35,263 bases of DNA, taken from positions 1-35,263 of the forward strand of contig JAFSRD010000007.1 of the NCBI GenBank assembly GCA_017446265.1, given 5' to 3'. This DNA is from Treponema sp. GTDB lineage: Bacteria > Spirochaetota > Spirochaetia > Treponematales > Treponemataceae. The notes below the pieces were generated by a model. It ran no database searches, was not told where the DNA came from, and saw only the letters and a list, made by a program, of their open reading frames with translations. Below, piece by piece: positions 25,924 through 33,807 of this stretch. Both the position numbers and the translations under genes were made by a program. Numbering within the stretch: the first letter of the stretch is position 1; every line of letters begins with the position of its first letter.

Positions 25924-27960
25924 ATGTGTGTTTTGAAAAAATATGTATTTTTGTGCGTTCTCTCTCTCGGTCAGGTTCTGTTTTCACAAGAAGCGGAAGA
26001 GGATGTTATTGTCGTGAATGCAGAAAAAATTGAGCAAACTATCGATACATCTGTTGAGCAGCGAAAAACGATTTCAAGTGCAGAAATACAGAAGTCGGGT
26101 GCAAAGACGGTGGGCGACGCTTTAAAAATGCTTCCTGATGTTACAGTGAGTGCCGCTACTGCAGGAAACGGCAACGAATCTGTCACCATGCAAGGGCTTG
26201 GCAACGGATACGTAAAAATCATGATTGATGGCATAGCTGTTTCGACAGACATATCAGGTGCAACGCCTATTTTTCAAATTCCTGTAGAAAGCATTGACCA
26301 TATTGAAGTTATCAAAGGCGCAGATTCCGTTTTGTACGGAAGCGATGCAATGGGCGGCGTCATCAACATTGTGACAAAACGCGCACCTTCAAATGTAGAT
26401 GAAAGCGAAGAGGCTGACGAAGAAGCGCAAAAGGTAAAAATCACTGGTGGCGTTACACAAGAATTCGGATTTTCGCCAGTGATAATCAGTTGGAAAAATT
26501 ACACAGCAGGGAATCTTTTCATCTCTGGCAAGCATATTTCAAACTCGCTCACGGGAAGCTTTGATTATAATCCGGGCAAAAAGAAAACAGCTAACGATGC
26601 GCTCGCAGGAAAAATCATTTACTACGAAAGCACAAAAAAAATTTTGGGCTTTGTGCGCAACACATTTGCATGGAATGATGATTGGGGAAACGCGGGCGTA
26701 TACGGGCTGTACACTGGCTCGTATCAAGTGAGCAATTATACAAAGACAGGATACGACAAAGGCTCCGACATGACATACGCTTCACACAGAGGCGAGTTGG
26801 GCGTTACGGGAAAATACATCTACGGCGAAAACTTATACATCGACAGTTTTGTGGCGGGAAAGTTTTACTTTCTCAATACAACATACAATGTAAAAGCGGG
26901 AATGTATTCTTCTTCAAAAGTGACGCGCTCGAATTCTTTTGACATAGAAACAGATGCGCGTGTGCATTGGAAGCCGAATAAAATCAACGATTGTACGATT
27001 GGCGCAAATATAAACCTTGAATCAATGAGCGGCACATCGTTTCAAAAAAGAAAATACGCGCTTGAAACAGCGCTTTTTGCACAAGATGCAATTTCACTGT
27101 TTAATGCAAAACTCATGCTTGTTCCAGGTGTACGCCTTGATTTGTCACCGCCCATTCAAGAGAGCGTTGTCATTTTTATGGCGACGCCAAAACTCGGCGT
27201 AAAATATAATCCCACAGAAAAAACCACGCTCAGATTCAGCTATGGCATGGGGTTTAAAATTCCTTCGCTTAAAGAAAAGTTCTGGATTTTTCAACACAAC
27301 TACGCACCCGGTGCAGGCAATTTTATTTTGTATGGAAATCCGAATCTTGTGCCTGAAAAATCGCATAATTTTATGCTTGGCGTTGAGCAGAATGTAATGA
27401 ACCTCTTTACGTTTTCTGTAGGTGGATATTTCAATTACATACTCGATTTGATTGACAGCGTTGTTACTGACCGAAACGCTTCCCCACAAATACGTGAATA
27501 CAAAAACGTAGACAAAGCAATTACATATGGCGGAGATTTTTCAATGACTACAGAGCTAGACAGATTCAAAGCAAAAATTGGCTACGCATATACAGGTGCA
27601 AAATTTTTTGATGTGGCAATTTCGCGATGGAAGAATCTTGCATTGCGTGTTGCTCACAGAGTTGCAGCGAGCGCAGAATATTGCATTCCAGTGATTGAAA
27701 CGACAGTTGCAGTGAGCGTTCAGTGGAACTCTCCCCAGCTTTTAAATTCGAGAACAGCATATTACACACCTGACTATTTTATGGCAGGTTGTGACATTTC
27801 AAAAAAGTTTTTTGAAAACAAGCTTGCTGTCTATGTTGGCATAGATAACATGTTTAATAATTTGCATTTCATAAAGGGAACAAACGGAGAGAGGCAAAAA
27901 AATTATTACGGGCTTAATGATGGCATCACGCTGCGCGTTGGTGCTAAATGCAATTTTTAA
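25924..27960 (+). CDS. TonB-dependent outer-membrane receptor
   Basis: This 678-residue protein has a signal peptide (about 1-21), a TonB box-like DVIVVNA (27-33), a plug domain (IQKSGAKTVGDALKMLPDV, VKIMIDGIAV, HIEVIKGADSVLYGSDAMGGVINIVTKRA in consecutive parts) and a beta-barrel ending in Phe (VGAKCNF). An acidic insert, DESEEADEEAQK, lies just after the plug. The ligand is not readable: iron chelate, haem or vitamin B12 are all possible, and the neighbours favour haem or iron. There is no ribosome-binding site before the ATG; a TTG at 25933 (giving LKKYVFLCV) is an alternative. It probably shares transcription with the two lipoprotein genes downstream. Confidence 0.95.
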   Translation: MCVLKKYVFLCVLSLGQVLFSQEAEEDVIVVNAEKIEQTIDTSVEQRKTISSAEIQKSGAKTVGDALKMLPDVTVSAATAGNGNESVTMQGLGNGYVKIMIDGIAVSTDISGATPIFQIPVESIDHIEVIKGADSVLYGSDAMGGVINIVTKRAPSNVDESEEADEEAQKVKITGGVTQEFGFSPVIISWKNYTAGNLFISGKHISNSLTGSFDYNPGKKKTANDALAGKIIYYESTKKILGFVRNTFAWNDDWGNAGVYGLYTGSYQVSNYTKTGYDKGSDMTYASHRGELGVTGKYIYGENLYIDSFVAGKFYFLNTTYNVKAGMYSSSKVTRSNSFDIETDARVHWKPNKINDCTIGANINLESMSGTSFQKRKYALETALFAQDAISLFNAKLMLVPGVRLDLSPPIQESVVIFMATPKLGVKYNPTEKTTLRFSYGMGFKIPSLKEKFWIFQHNYAPGAGNFILYGNPNLVPEKSHNFMLGVEQNVMNLFTFSVGGYFNYILDLIDSVVTDRNASPQIREYKNVDKAITYGGDFSMTTELDRFKAKIGYAYTGAKFFDVAISRWKNLALRVAHRVAASAEYCIPVIETTVAVSVQWNSPQLLNSRTAYYTPDYFMAGCDISKKFFENKLAVYVGIDNMFNNLHFIKGTNGERQKNYYGLNDGITLRVGAKCNF

Positions 27961-28009
27961 TCAATTGTCGCAGCTTGTTGGCAAGCGCGGCATTTTTTAA
28001 GGAGGTTTT

Positions 28010-28990
28010 ATGAAAAAACAGCCGCATACGTTTTTAGCTGTGACAGCGATTGCGGTGCTGCTCGTTTCTTGCGCGGGTGCCGGCAATGAAAGTTTTGCAG
28101 ATTATGACATCGCTAAAATCTACGGCTACACATACTACGGAAATATTACTGCTTCAAGCGGAAATACGCTTATCCCGTCGTTGATTCTGTACAACGACAA
28201 TCGATGCGACTGGAATATGAGCGTAACAGGAATGAACAATAATCAATTCTATTATTATTCTGTCAAAAATTCTGCAAGCAACTACACGCTGTATTGGTTC
28301 AGTGCAGCGGATGCGTTGGCTGCAGCCAATAAAGACGCTTCAAAAGCTGCAATGGTTGTGCAAATTGGCATAAACAATCTGGATGAAATTGTAATTCTGC
28401 TTACTGGCGACAAGCTCACTGGCATTGGAGCAATGGCAAACACGCGCGTGCCTATGAAAAAACAGATGCATATTTCACAAAACACAACACCTTCAAACAT
28501 AGATTATAACGCAAATATCAACGACATAATGATTGAACGTCCAGTTGGTGCGATACGTTCTGCTTGGGGTGGAAACAATTCATATAGCGGAAGTTTTGTC
28601 TATCTTGTTGGAAAAGATGGCAAGCTCGCTAAAGGAGAAGGTTCGTGTGGAACTGACACAGATGGAACTGAAATTACGCCTATAGTCAACATTGCAACAG
28701 ACTCGTTGCCAAACACAGTTAAGATTACGATGTATCGCTTTGCTTTTTCAAAGGAAATGACTGTCGAAAGTTTTGATATTCCAAATGTTGAAGTGTACAA
28801 ATATGACGAGTCATATTACCTGTCGCTTGCTTCCACAAGCGTTCAAGCAAAAAAAGGTACGGGAGAGATTATTGCTTTGAACGAATTGACTGTAGACGGA
28901 AAGCTTGAAAATGGCACGCTCATGTTGCGTGTCTCCTTTAAACCTGGAAAAATGCCGTTCCCGATTACTGAGATATTTACGAGCTCTTAA
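28010..28990 (+). CDS. Lipoprotein with calycin-like C-terminal part
   Basis: This 326-residue protein has a signal peptide ending LLVSC (lipid-modified Cys about residue 21). The first part has no recognised domain. The C-terminal part (VKITMYRFAFSKEMTVESFD, IPNVEVYKYDESYYLSLAS, IIALNELTVDGKLENGTLML, ending KMPFPITEIF) resembles calycin-like lipocalin-fold domains common in Bacteroidetes lipoproteins. The match is from memory of the pattern, so it is tentative. AAGGAGG precedes the ATG. It lies between the receptor and the NEAT-like lipoprotein and may capture or pass on the ligand. Confidence 0.8.
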   Translation: MKKQPHTFLAVTAIAVLLVSCAGAGNESFADYDIAKIYGYTYYGNITASSGNTLIPSLILYNDNRCDWNMSVTGMNNNQFYYYSVKNSASNYTLYWFSAADALAAANKDASKAAMVVQIGINNLDEIVILLTGDKLTGIGAMANTRVPMKKQMHISQNTTPSNIDYNANINDIMIERPVGAIRSAWGGNNSYSGSFVYLVGKDGKLAKGEGSCGTDTDGTEITPIVNIATDSLPNTVKITMYRFAFSKEMTVESFDIPNVEVYKYDESYYLSLASTSVQAKKGTGEIIALNELTVDGKLENGTLMLRVSFKPGKMPFPITEIFTSS

Positions 28991-29001
28991 ACTTAGTTGG
29001 T

Positions 29002-29034
29002 CTTGCGAGGCGAAATGTAAAAACGCCTTGTGAG
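29002..29034 (+). other. Stem-loop between the two lipoprotein genes
   Basis: An 11-bp stem with three G-T pairs (CTTGCGAGGCG pairing with CGCCTTGTGAG) and an 11-base loop. No T-run follows directly, so it is more likely an RNA processing or stability element than a full terminator. It could lower expression of the downstream lipoprotein. Confidence 0.45.
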
Positions 29035-29067
29035 TATGTAAAAAAATATAAAATTAAGGAGGTTTCT

Positions 29068-29715
29068 TTGAAAACACACAAATCAAAATTTATTGTAGGA
29101 ATTTTAGTGACGTTGGTGCAAGTCATGTTTGCTGGCTTATTCATTGCGTGCGCTAATGACACCACCAACACTAACCATAATCCTCAAACATCTTCGTCAG
29201 GTCCAGGAACGTATACTATAAACGCGGCATTGAGTTGCTACGTTAACGCGATGGGGGGGATAGATTTTGGTGCAGGACAGGATGCGTCCCATCCATCGTT
29301 GCTGGTGGAGGCAAACGTTGTAATTGACAATGACGGGCGCGCAATGCTTACCGCAAAATTCAGGAAATCAAGTGTCGTCATATTCGGGGTGCAAGCAAAC
29401 ACTTTTATTGATGCAACCAATTCCACACCTGGTTATTATGATCCAGATGGGATTAAACAGAATGCAACGTACACGCTAAGCACCACAGATACTGCAACAA
29501 ATCCCAGTAGCGAAGAAATACATTATGTTAATTCAATAACATTTCCTGTAGATAAAACAATTGCGGTGTATAATCTGTGGATTTACGTCAACTCAAATGT
29601 TATGGGCGTTCAGTTCTGTGATGGGAGCGGGAGTGGCCACTCTAATCAACCAAATGTTGCCACGCCATATGTTGGCAAGATTACGCTTGATTGGGCAACC
29701 TTGACAAAAACATAA
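29068..29715 (+). CDS. Lipoprotein with NEAT-like haem-binding pattern
   Basis: This 215-residue protein has a signal ending LFIAC (Cys 28), a Ser/Thr/Asn-rich linker, and one domain (about 46-185). The order of strands resembles NEAT domains: GTYTINAALSC, then PSLLVEANVVIDNDGRAMLT and KFRKSSVVIFGV (compare the NEAT 'dGk-vtl-lk-ss' block), then SITFPVDKTIAVYNLWIYV and MGVQFCDG. NEAT domains bind haem in Gram-positive bacteria. The YxxxY haem motif is not clearly present, so binding is a hypothesis. The start is TTG, 5 bases after AAGGAGG (29056-29062). It is the last gene of the unit; a strong terminator follows. Confidence 0.8.
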   Translation: MKTHKSKFIVGILVTLVQVMFAGLFIACANDTTNTNHNPQTSSSGPGTYTINAALSCYVNAMGGIDFGAGQDASHPSLLVEANVVIDNDGRAMLTAKFRKSSVVIFGVQANTFIDATNSTPGYYDPDGIKQNATYTLSTTDTATNPSSEEIHYVNSITFPVDKTIAVYNLWIYVNSNVMGVQFCDGSGSGHSNQPNVATPYVGKITLDWATLTKT

Positions 29716-29757
29716 GATACTGTACATGCAACAACATGTTGCAGCAAACTTAAAAGC

Positions 29758-29806
29758 GGGCTGTCCTAGAAATTGGCAAAATTTCGTTAAGGGCAGCCCT
29801 TGTTTT
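29758..29806 (+). terminator. Rho-independent terminator, nested hairpin
   Basis: GGGCTGTCC (29758-29766) pairs with GGGCAGCCC (29791-29799), with one G-T pair. Inside, GAAATT (29769-29774) pairs with AATTTC (29780-29785). TTGTTTT follows. It lies between the convergent lipoprotein and htpG genes. A smaller hairpin, TGCAACA-ACA-TGTTGCA, is at 29727-29743. Confidence 0.85.
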
Positions 29807-29830
29807 ATAAAGCACAGTTATTCCAATAAT

Positions 29831-31804
29831 TTACCTGCTCAAAAGCCTGTTCATGCGTTTTACAAAACTTGAAGGGTCTTTTAATTCTTCGCCGCTTTCC
29901 AAGAGCGCCTCGTCGAGTAAAACATTTGCAACATCTGCAATAAAGTCTTTGTCTTCGCTGTCTTTCAATTTCTGCACGATTGGATGGTCACCATTTATTT
30001 CAAGAATAGGTTTTACCTCGGTCATTCCTAATTGACCCATTGCGCGCATCATTCGCTCCATTTGGAAAGACGGGTCGTTTTCGTCAACCACAATGCACGA
30101 CGGGCTTTCTGAAAGACGCTTGCTCAGCTTTACTTCTTTTACTCGATCGCCGAGTGCATCTTTTATTTTTTCTACAAGTGGCTTGAACTCCTTTTCTTTT
30201 TTTTCTGCTTCTGCTTTGTCAACTCCGAGTTCTTCATCACTGCCTGCACGGTTTACAGCTTTTAGTTCAAAGTCTTTGTATTTGCCATAGCTTGGAATTA
30301 CAATGTCTGCAATCTCGCTTGCAACAATCAAAACTTCAAAACCTTTTTTCGTGTATGCTTCAAGGAGCGGACTCTTTCGTAAATTGTTTTCGTCAACGCC
30401 TGTAATGTAGTAAATTGCTTTTTGTTCAGGCTTCATTCGTTGAACATAATCTGCAAAGCTTGTCCAGTTTCCGTCGCCTGTTCCACTTGCATCTGTGCTT
30501 TTGAATCGAACGATTTCTGCAATTTCGTCACGGTTGGCATAATCACCGTAGAGACCTTCGAGCATTGGTCGATTGTATTGCCCAACAAACGTATTCCATT
30601 TTTCGATTGATTTTTTTTCGTCATCACTTGGTTTTTCTGCCTTACGAGCCTTGTCCGCATGTTCGCCAAGTTTTTTAAATTCACTCAGTAATTTTTTTAC
30701 CGATTGCGTTTTAATTGTTTCAAGAATTCTATTTTGCTGCAAAATTTCACGACTTACATTGAGTGGTAAATCTTCGCTGTCAATAATGCCTCGTACAAAA
30801 CGCAAATATGCAGGAAGAAGTTCGCGGTCATCGTCTGTAATGAATACGCGCTTAACATACAGTTTTACACCGCTTTTGTAATCTGCCTGATACATATCGA
30901 ACGGTGCAATTTTTGGAATAAAGAAAAGCGTTGTGTATTCTTGTGTTCCTTCTGCATGCGTGTGAACATAGTGAAGCGGTTCGCTTCCGTCGTGGGAAAC
31001 TGTTTTGTAAAACTCATTGTAGTCGTTTTCTTTCAGCTCGCTTTTTGAACGCTTCCACAACGCACTTGCACTATTCACTTGGTCTATTTTATTTTCTGTT
31101 GAAGTGACATTTCCTTTGTCATCATATTTATTTTGGTCGTAGTGAAGATAAATGGGGAACGCAATGTGGTCGCTATATTTTTTTACAAGTTCTTCAATTT
31201 TCCATCTGCTTGCATATTCTGTGCTGCTATCATTTAAATGCATAACAATTGTAGAGCCGCATGCACCATCTTTGTCAAATCCGTAAAGTTTTGCACTTTC
31301 GCTATCGCTTGCAATTTCTTCAATGTCGTAAGAGTTTGTTCCATCGCTTGACCAGTGCCAAATTTTTCCATTTGCATCCGCAGCTTTTCGAGTGAATACG
31401 TCAATTTTTTTTGCTGCCATAAATGCTGAATAGAAGCCTACTCCAAATTGACCAATGAGCGAAGAATCTTTTACAGCTGCTTCACTTAATTTTTCAAGGA
31501 ATGCTTTTGTGCCACTTCGAGCGATTGTTCCAAGATTTTCTGTGAGGTCGGAATCTGTCATGCCAATACCGGTATCTTTGACAGTGAGCACATGGGTTTT
31601 GTCGTCAAAAGAAATGTCAATTCTTGGATTGAACGGTACATTTTTAAAAGCATCATCGGAAATAGTTAAATATTTTAATTTGTCAAGTGCATCCGATGCA
31701 TTGGAAATAATCTCTCGCAAGAAAATATCCTTGTTAGAGTACATTGAATGAATAATTAGTTTTAGTAACTGATTTACTTCTGTTTGAAATTGAAAAGTTG
31801 CCAT
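29831..31804 (-). CDS. htpG: Chaperone protein HtpG (Hsp90)
   Basis: This 657-residue ATP-dependent chaperone is full-length for bacterial Hsp90. The N-terminal ATPase shows LREIISNASDALDKL, VKDTGIGMT, IGQFGVGFYSAFM and GSTIVMHL. The middle domain contains LYVKRVFITDD, LPAYLRFVRGIIDSEDLPLN and SREILQQN. The C-terminal dimerisation part ends with a normal LSR. It folds and remodels client proteins in the cytoplasm. No ribosome-binding site is seen before the ATG, and no CIRCE heat-shock operator lies upstream. The repeat copy at 31848-31897 sits about 45 bases before the start. Confidence 0.97.
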   Translation of the reverse strand: MATFQFQTEVNQLLKLIIHSMYSNKDIFLREIISNASDALDKLKYLTISDDAFKNVPFNPRIDISFDDKTHVLTVKDTGIGMTDSDLTENLGTIARSGTKAFLEKLSEAAVKDSSLIGQFGVGFYSAFMAAKKIDVFTRKAADANGKIWHWSSDGTNSYDIEEIASDSESAKLYGFDKDGACGSTIVMHLNDSSTEYASRWKIEELVKKYSDHIAFPIYLHYDQNKYDDKGNVTSTENKIDQVNSASALWKRSKSELKENDYNEFYKTVSHDGSEPLHYVHTHAEGTQEYTTLFFIPKIAPFDMYQADYKSGVKLYVKRVFITDDDRELLPAYLRFVRGIIDSEDLPLNVSREILQQNRILETIKTQSVKKLLSEFKKLGEHADKARKAEKPSDDEKKSIEKWNTFVGQYNRPMLEGLYGDYANRDEIAEIVRFKSTDASGTGDGNWTSFADYVQRMKPEQKAIYYITGVDENNLRKSPLLEAYTKKGFEVLIVASEIADIVIPSYGKYKDFELKAVNRAGSDEELGVDKAEAEKKEKEFKPLVEKIKDALGDRVKEVKLSKRLSESPSCIVVDENDPSFQMERMMRAMGQLGMTEVKPILEINGDHPIVQKLKDSEDKDFIADVANVLLDEALLESGEELKDPSSFVKRMNRLLSR

Positions 31805-31847
31805 TTAGTTAATTTACTTAATTTTATGTAAAACGGCAAGAGGGCAT

Positions 31848-31897
31848 TGCGGAAATCAATTTTTAATCACTTGTGTTAATGAAAACTGCTTTCCGTG
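31848..31897. repeat. Small intergenic repeat, copy B (50 bp)
   Basis: On the plus strand: GGAAATCAATTTTTAA, 8 variable bases, GTTAATGAAAAC, then TGCTTTCCGTG. This is the order of copy A (8387-8462, minus strand) without its 23-base insert. The left end is TGCGGAAA, so the terminal inverted repeat is slightly imperfect. It lies between arginase and htpG. Confidence 0.75.
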
Positions 31898-31941
31898 TCT
31901 TTTCCCAGCACGAATGCCGAAAATACGAAGCATGTCGCACG

Positions 31942-32850
31942 TTAGTACAGCGTTTCACCAAGCAACCGTGCAGCAAGTTCAACGGCGAGAATTGCTGTCT
32001 GATTACGCACGTCGAGAATAGGATTTACTTCTACAATGTCCGCAGACACGACCATGCCTAAACGACTCATCTCTTCCATGAGCAAGAGCGCTTCTCTATT
32101 TGTCATGCCGGCGGGCAGTGGAATGCCAGTGCCAGGAGCAAACATGGGATCGAGTACATCCATGTCAAACGACACATGCATGATATCTACATGCGTTTTA
32201 AAAAATGTTGTTACTTGCTTAATAATTGCGGGAAATCCTTGCCGTTCAATATCGCTCATAGTAAAGACAGTAACACCTGCTTCGTGCATAAGTTTTTTTT
32301 CACCGGCATCCAAAGCACGCGTACCCACAAAACACACATTGCGCGGATCAATTTTTTGTCCTGAAAAATACAAATTTGTTAATTCCGGCAAACCAAATCC
32401 GCACGACGCTGCAAGACATTCACCGTGTATGTTGCCGCTCGGAGAAGTTTCAGATGTGTTGAAATCGCCATGAGCGTCAACATATAAAACGCCGAGCGTC
32501 TTGCTCTGCTTTTTTGCAACAGATGCAACGCCTGCAAGTGAACCGAGCACAATTGAGTGATCTCCACCAAGAACAAGGGGAAACTCGTTTGCAGCATATG
32601 ATGAAGCAACTTCTTCTGCAAGGTGCGTACATGCATGTACAATCGGAGTGAGGTATTTCGCTTTTGGATTGCCCATAGCTTCATATTCCTGTGGATTTAT
32701 ATGAATGGGCGAGTTGTATTTGACAAGTGTATGTCCAAGTGATTCAAGTTTTTGTCGCAAACCTGCAAGACGAATTGCAGACGGTCCCATGTCAGAACCG
32801 TGTCGTGAAGCTCCAAAATCAAGCGGCATTTCAATAATGTGTATATTCAT
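31942..32850 (-). CDS. rocF: Arginase
   Basis: This 302-residue enzyme should split arginine to ornithine and urea with a two-manganese centre. The metal ligands of the family are visible: GGDHS (H98), DAHGDFN (D125, H127, D129) and SFDMDVLDP (D229, D231). HGSDMGPSAIR near the N-terminus and GNIHGE fit arginases better than agmatinases. Length is usual. There is no ribosome-binding site; a TATACT ends 6 bases before the ATG, as at two other genes here. It lies next to a DtxR-type metal regulator, but in its own transcription unit. Loss of arginine nitrogen as urea would need a separate route for reuse, none of which is seen here. Confidence 0.93.
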   Translation of the reverse strand: MNIHIIEMPLDFGASRHGSDMGPSAIRLAGLRQKLESLGHTLVKYNSPIHINPQEYEAMGNPKAKYLTPIVHACTHLAEEVASSYAANEFPLVLGGDHSIVLGSLAGVASVAKKQSKTLGVLYVDAHGDFNTSETSPSGNIHGECLAASCGFGLPELTNLYFSGQKIDPRNVCFVGTRALDAGEKKLMHEAGVTVFTMSDIERQGFPAIIKQVTTFFKTHVDIMHVSFDMDVLDPMFAPGTGIPLPAGMTNREALLLMEEMSRLGMVVSADIVEVNPILDVRNQTAILAVELAARLLGETLY

Positions 32851-32856
32851 GGAAGC

Positions 32857-32862
32857 AGTATA
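32857..32862 (-). promoter_or_regulatory. -10 element of arginase placed for a leaderless mRNA
   Basis: On the minus strand TATACT is followed by six bases (GCTTCC) and the arginase ATG. No good -35 is seen at 16-18 bp (best TTTACT). The layout is nearly the same as at 14498-14512, where TATACT is followed by GCATGC and ATG. Confidence 0.4.
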
Positions 32863-32919
32863 ATATAAAAAACTGCGTTTAGTAAACTGCCGTCTGCATT
32901 GTAGTACGCGCTTGAAAAA

Positions 32920-33588
32920 TTACTTGCTCTGCACAACGAAGATTACATCGAGCAGCACGAGTGGGCAACGAATGTCGGACTTTTCTTTCGTTTCAAGCAC
33001 AGCGATTCCCACAGCCTGCTGTTTTTCACATAGCTGTACATAGGTGCCTTCCGTCAAGCCTATTTCAATGCAATATTTTTTTTGCTCCGAGTTATTGGGC
33101 AACCGTATAATTTTAAAAAATGTTCGTGGAGGGATTTTTGCAAGCGACATGTCTGTAACCAAATGTTTTTGATTTTTGCGCGGAATCAATGAGCCTGTTT
33201 GATTGCGCTCAGGATAGCCAAGATACTCATCAATACAGTCAATCAATTTTTGAGATACAGCGTGTTCCATATGTTCTGCGTCCGCATGGATTTCTTCATC
33301 AGTCATGTTGAACAGCGAACTTAAAAATTTTTCAAGCAAGCGATGTCTCCGCACAATTGCAATGCCATATCGTCTGCCTCTTTCGGTGAGCGTGCAGCCG
33401 TGATATTTTTTGTAGCGTACATATCCTTCTTTTTCAAGTTTTTTCAGCATTGCTGTCGCTGTTCCAGGCGTTACTGAAAGCAGGGCGGCAACTTCTCCCG
33501 TCGTGAGTACTGTTTTATCGGGAACAGCGAGTGCCTTTACGATAGCTTTCAAATAATCTTCTGCAGCAATGTCGGATAAAACAGACAC
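32920..33588 (-). CDS. DtxR/TroR-family metal-dependent repressor
   Basis: This 222-residue protein has an N-terminal winged helix (AEDYLKAIVKAL, TTGEVAALLSVTPGTATAMLKKLEKEGYVRYKKY, about 9-62), a dimerisation/metal domain (RRHRLLEKFL, DAEHMEHAVSQKLIDCID, about 80-120, with HRLLE and AEHMEH ligand motifs) and a C-terminal SH3/FeoA-like part. It should repress metal-uptake genes when Fe or Mn is plentiful; T. pallidum TroR is the well-known relative. The start is GTG, 6 bases after AGGAGGA. The gene has a palindrome over its own promoter, so it probably represses itself. Confidence 0.92.
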   Translation of the reverse strand: MSVLSDIAAEDYLKAIVKALAVPDKTVLTTGEVAALLSVTPGTATAMLKKLEKEGYVRYKKYHGCTLTERGRRYGIAIVRRHRLLEKFLSSLFNMTDEEIHADAEHMEHAVSQKLIDCIDEYLGYPERNQTGSLIPRKNQKHLVTDMSLAKIPPRTFFKIIRLPNNSEQKKYCIEIGLTEGTYVQLCEKQQAVGIAVLETKEKSDIRCPLVLLDVIFVVQSK

Positions 33589-33603
33589 AGTTTCCTCCTG
33601 TAC

Positions 33604-33646
33604 ATTAGATACATCTAATTGTACTGCGTTGTTTTTCCCTCTGCAA
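33604..33646 (-). promoter_or_regulatory. Promoter and overlapping operator of the DtxR-type gene
   Basis: On the minus strand: TTGCAG (33646-33641), a 17-bp spacer and TACAAT (33623-33618). The inverted repeat ATTAGAT-AC-ATCTAAT (33604-33619) overlaps the end of the -10 and covers the likely transcription start. Its core TTAGATACATCTAA fits TTAG-N6-CTAA. Confidence 0.75.
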
Positions 33647-33742
33647 GGGCACGTTTGTGTGCATGAGGAAAAAGCGGTGAAAATTTATAAACGATATTCC
33701 TGTTGCGCTCTGCGTGCGTATTGAATCAGGTAAAAATCTCTG

Positions 33743-33771
33743 TTGAACTGCGGTGCATATATCGGTATACT
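33743..33771 (+). promoter_or_regulatory. fabF promoter
   Basis: TTGAAC (33743-33748), a 17-bp spacer and TATACT (33766-33771), then a 36-base leader with AGGAG before the ATG at 33808. The gap between the two divergent promoters shows no other gene. Confidence 0.7.
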
Positions 33772-33807
33772 TGCAGTTAAAACGAGTAAAATAAAACAGG
33801 AGCATAT

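Noticed and set aside
31819..31832. TAATTTTATGTAAA, identical to part of the palindrome at 19658-19693, as a metal operator before htpG
   Set aside because: Only one arm is present in very AT-rich sequence and no inverted partner follows; probably chance.
31805..31941. CIRCE heat-shock operator before htpG
   Set aside because: The TTAGCACTC-N9-GAGTGCTAA pattern is absent.
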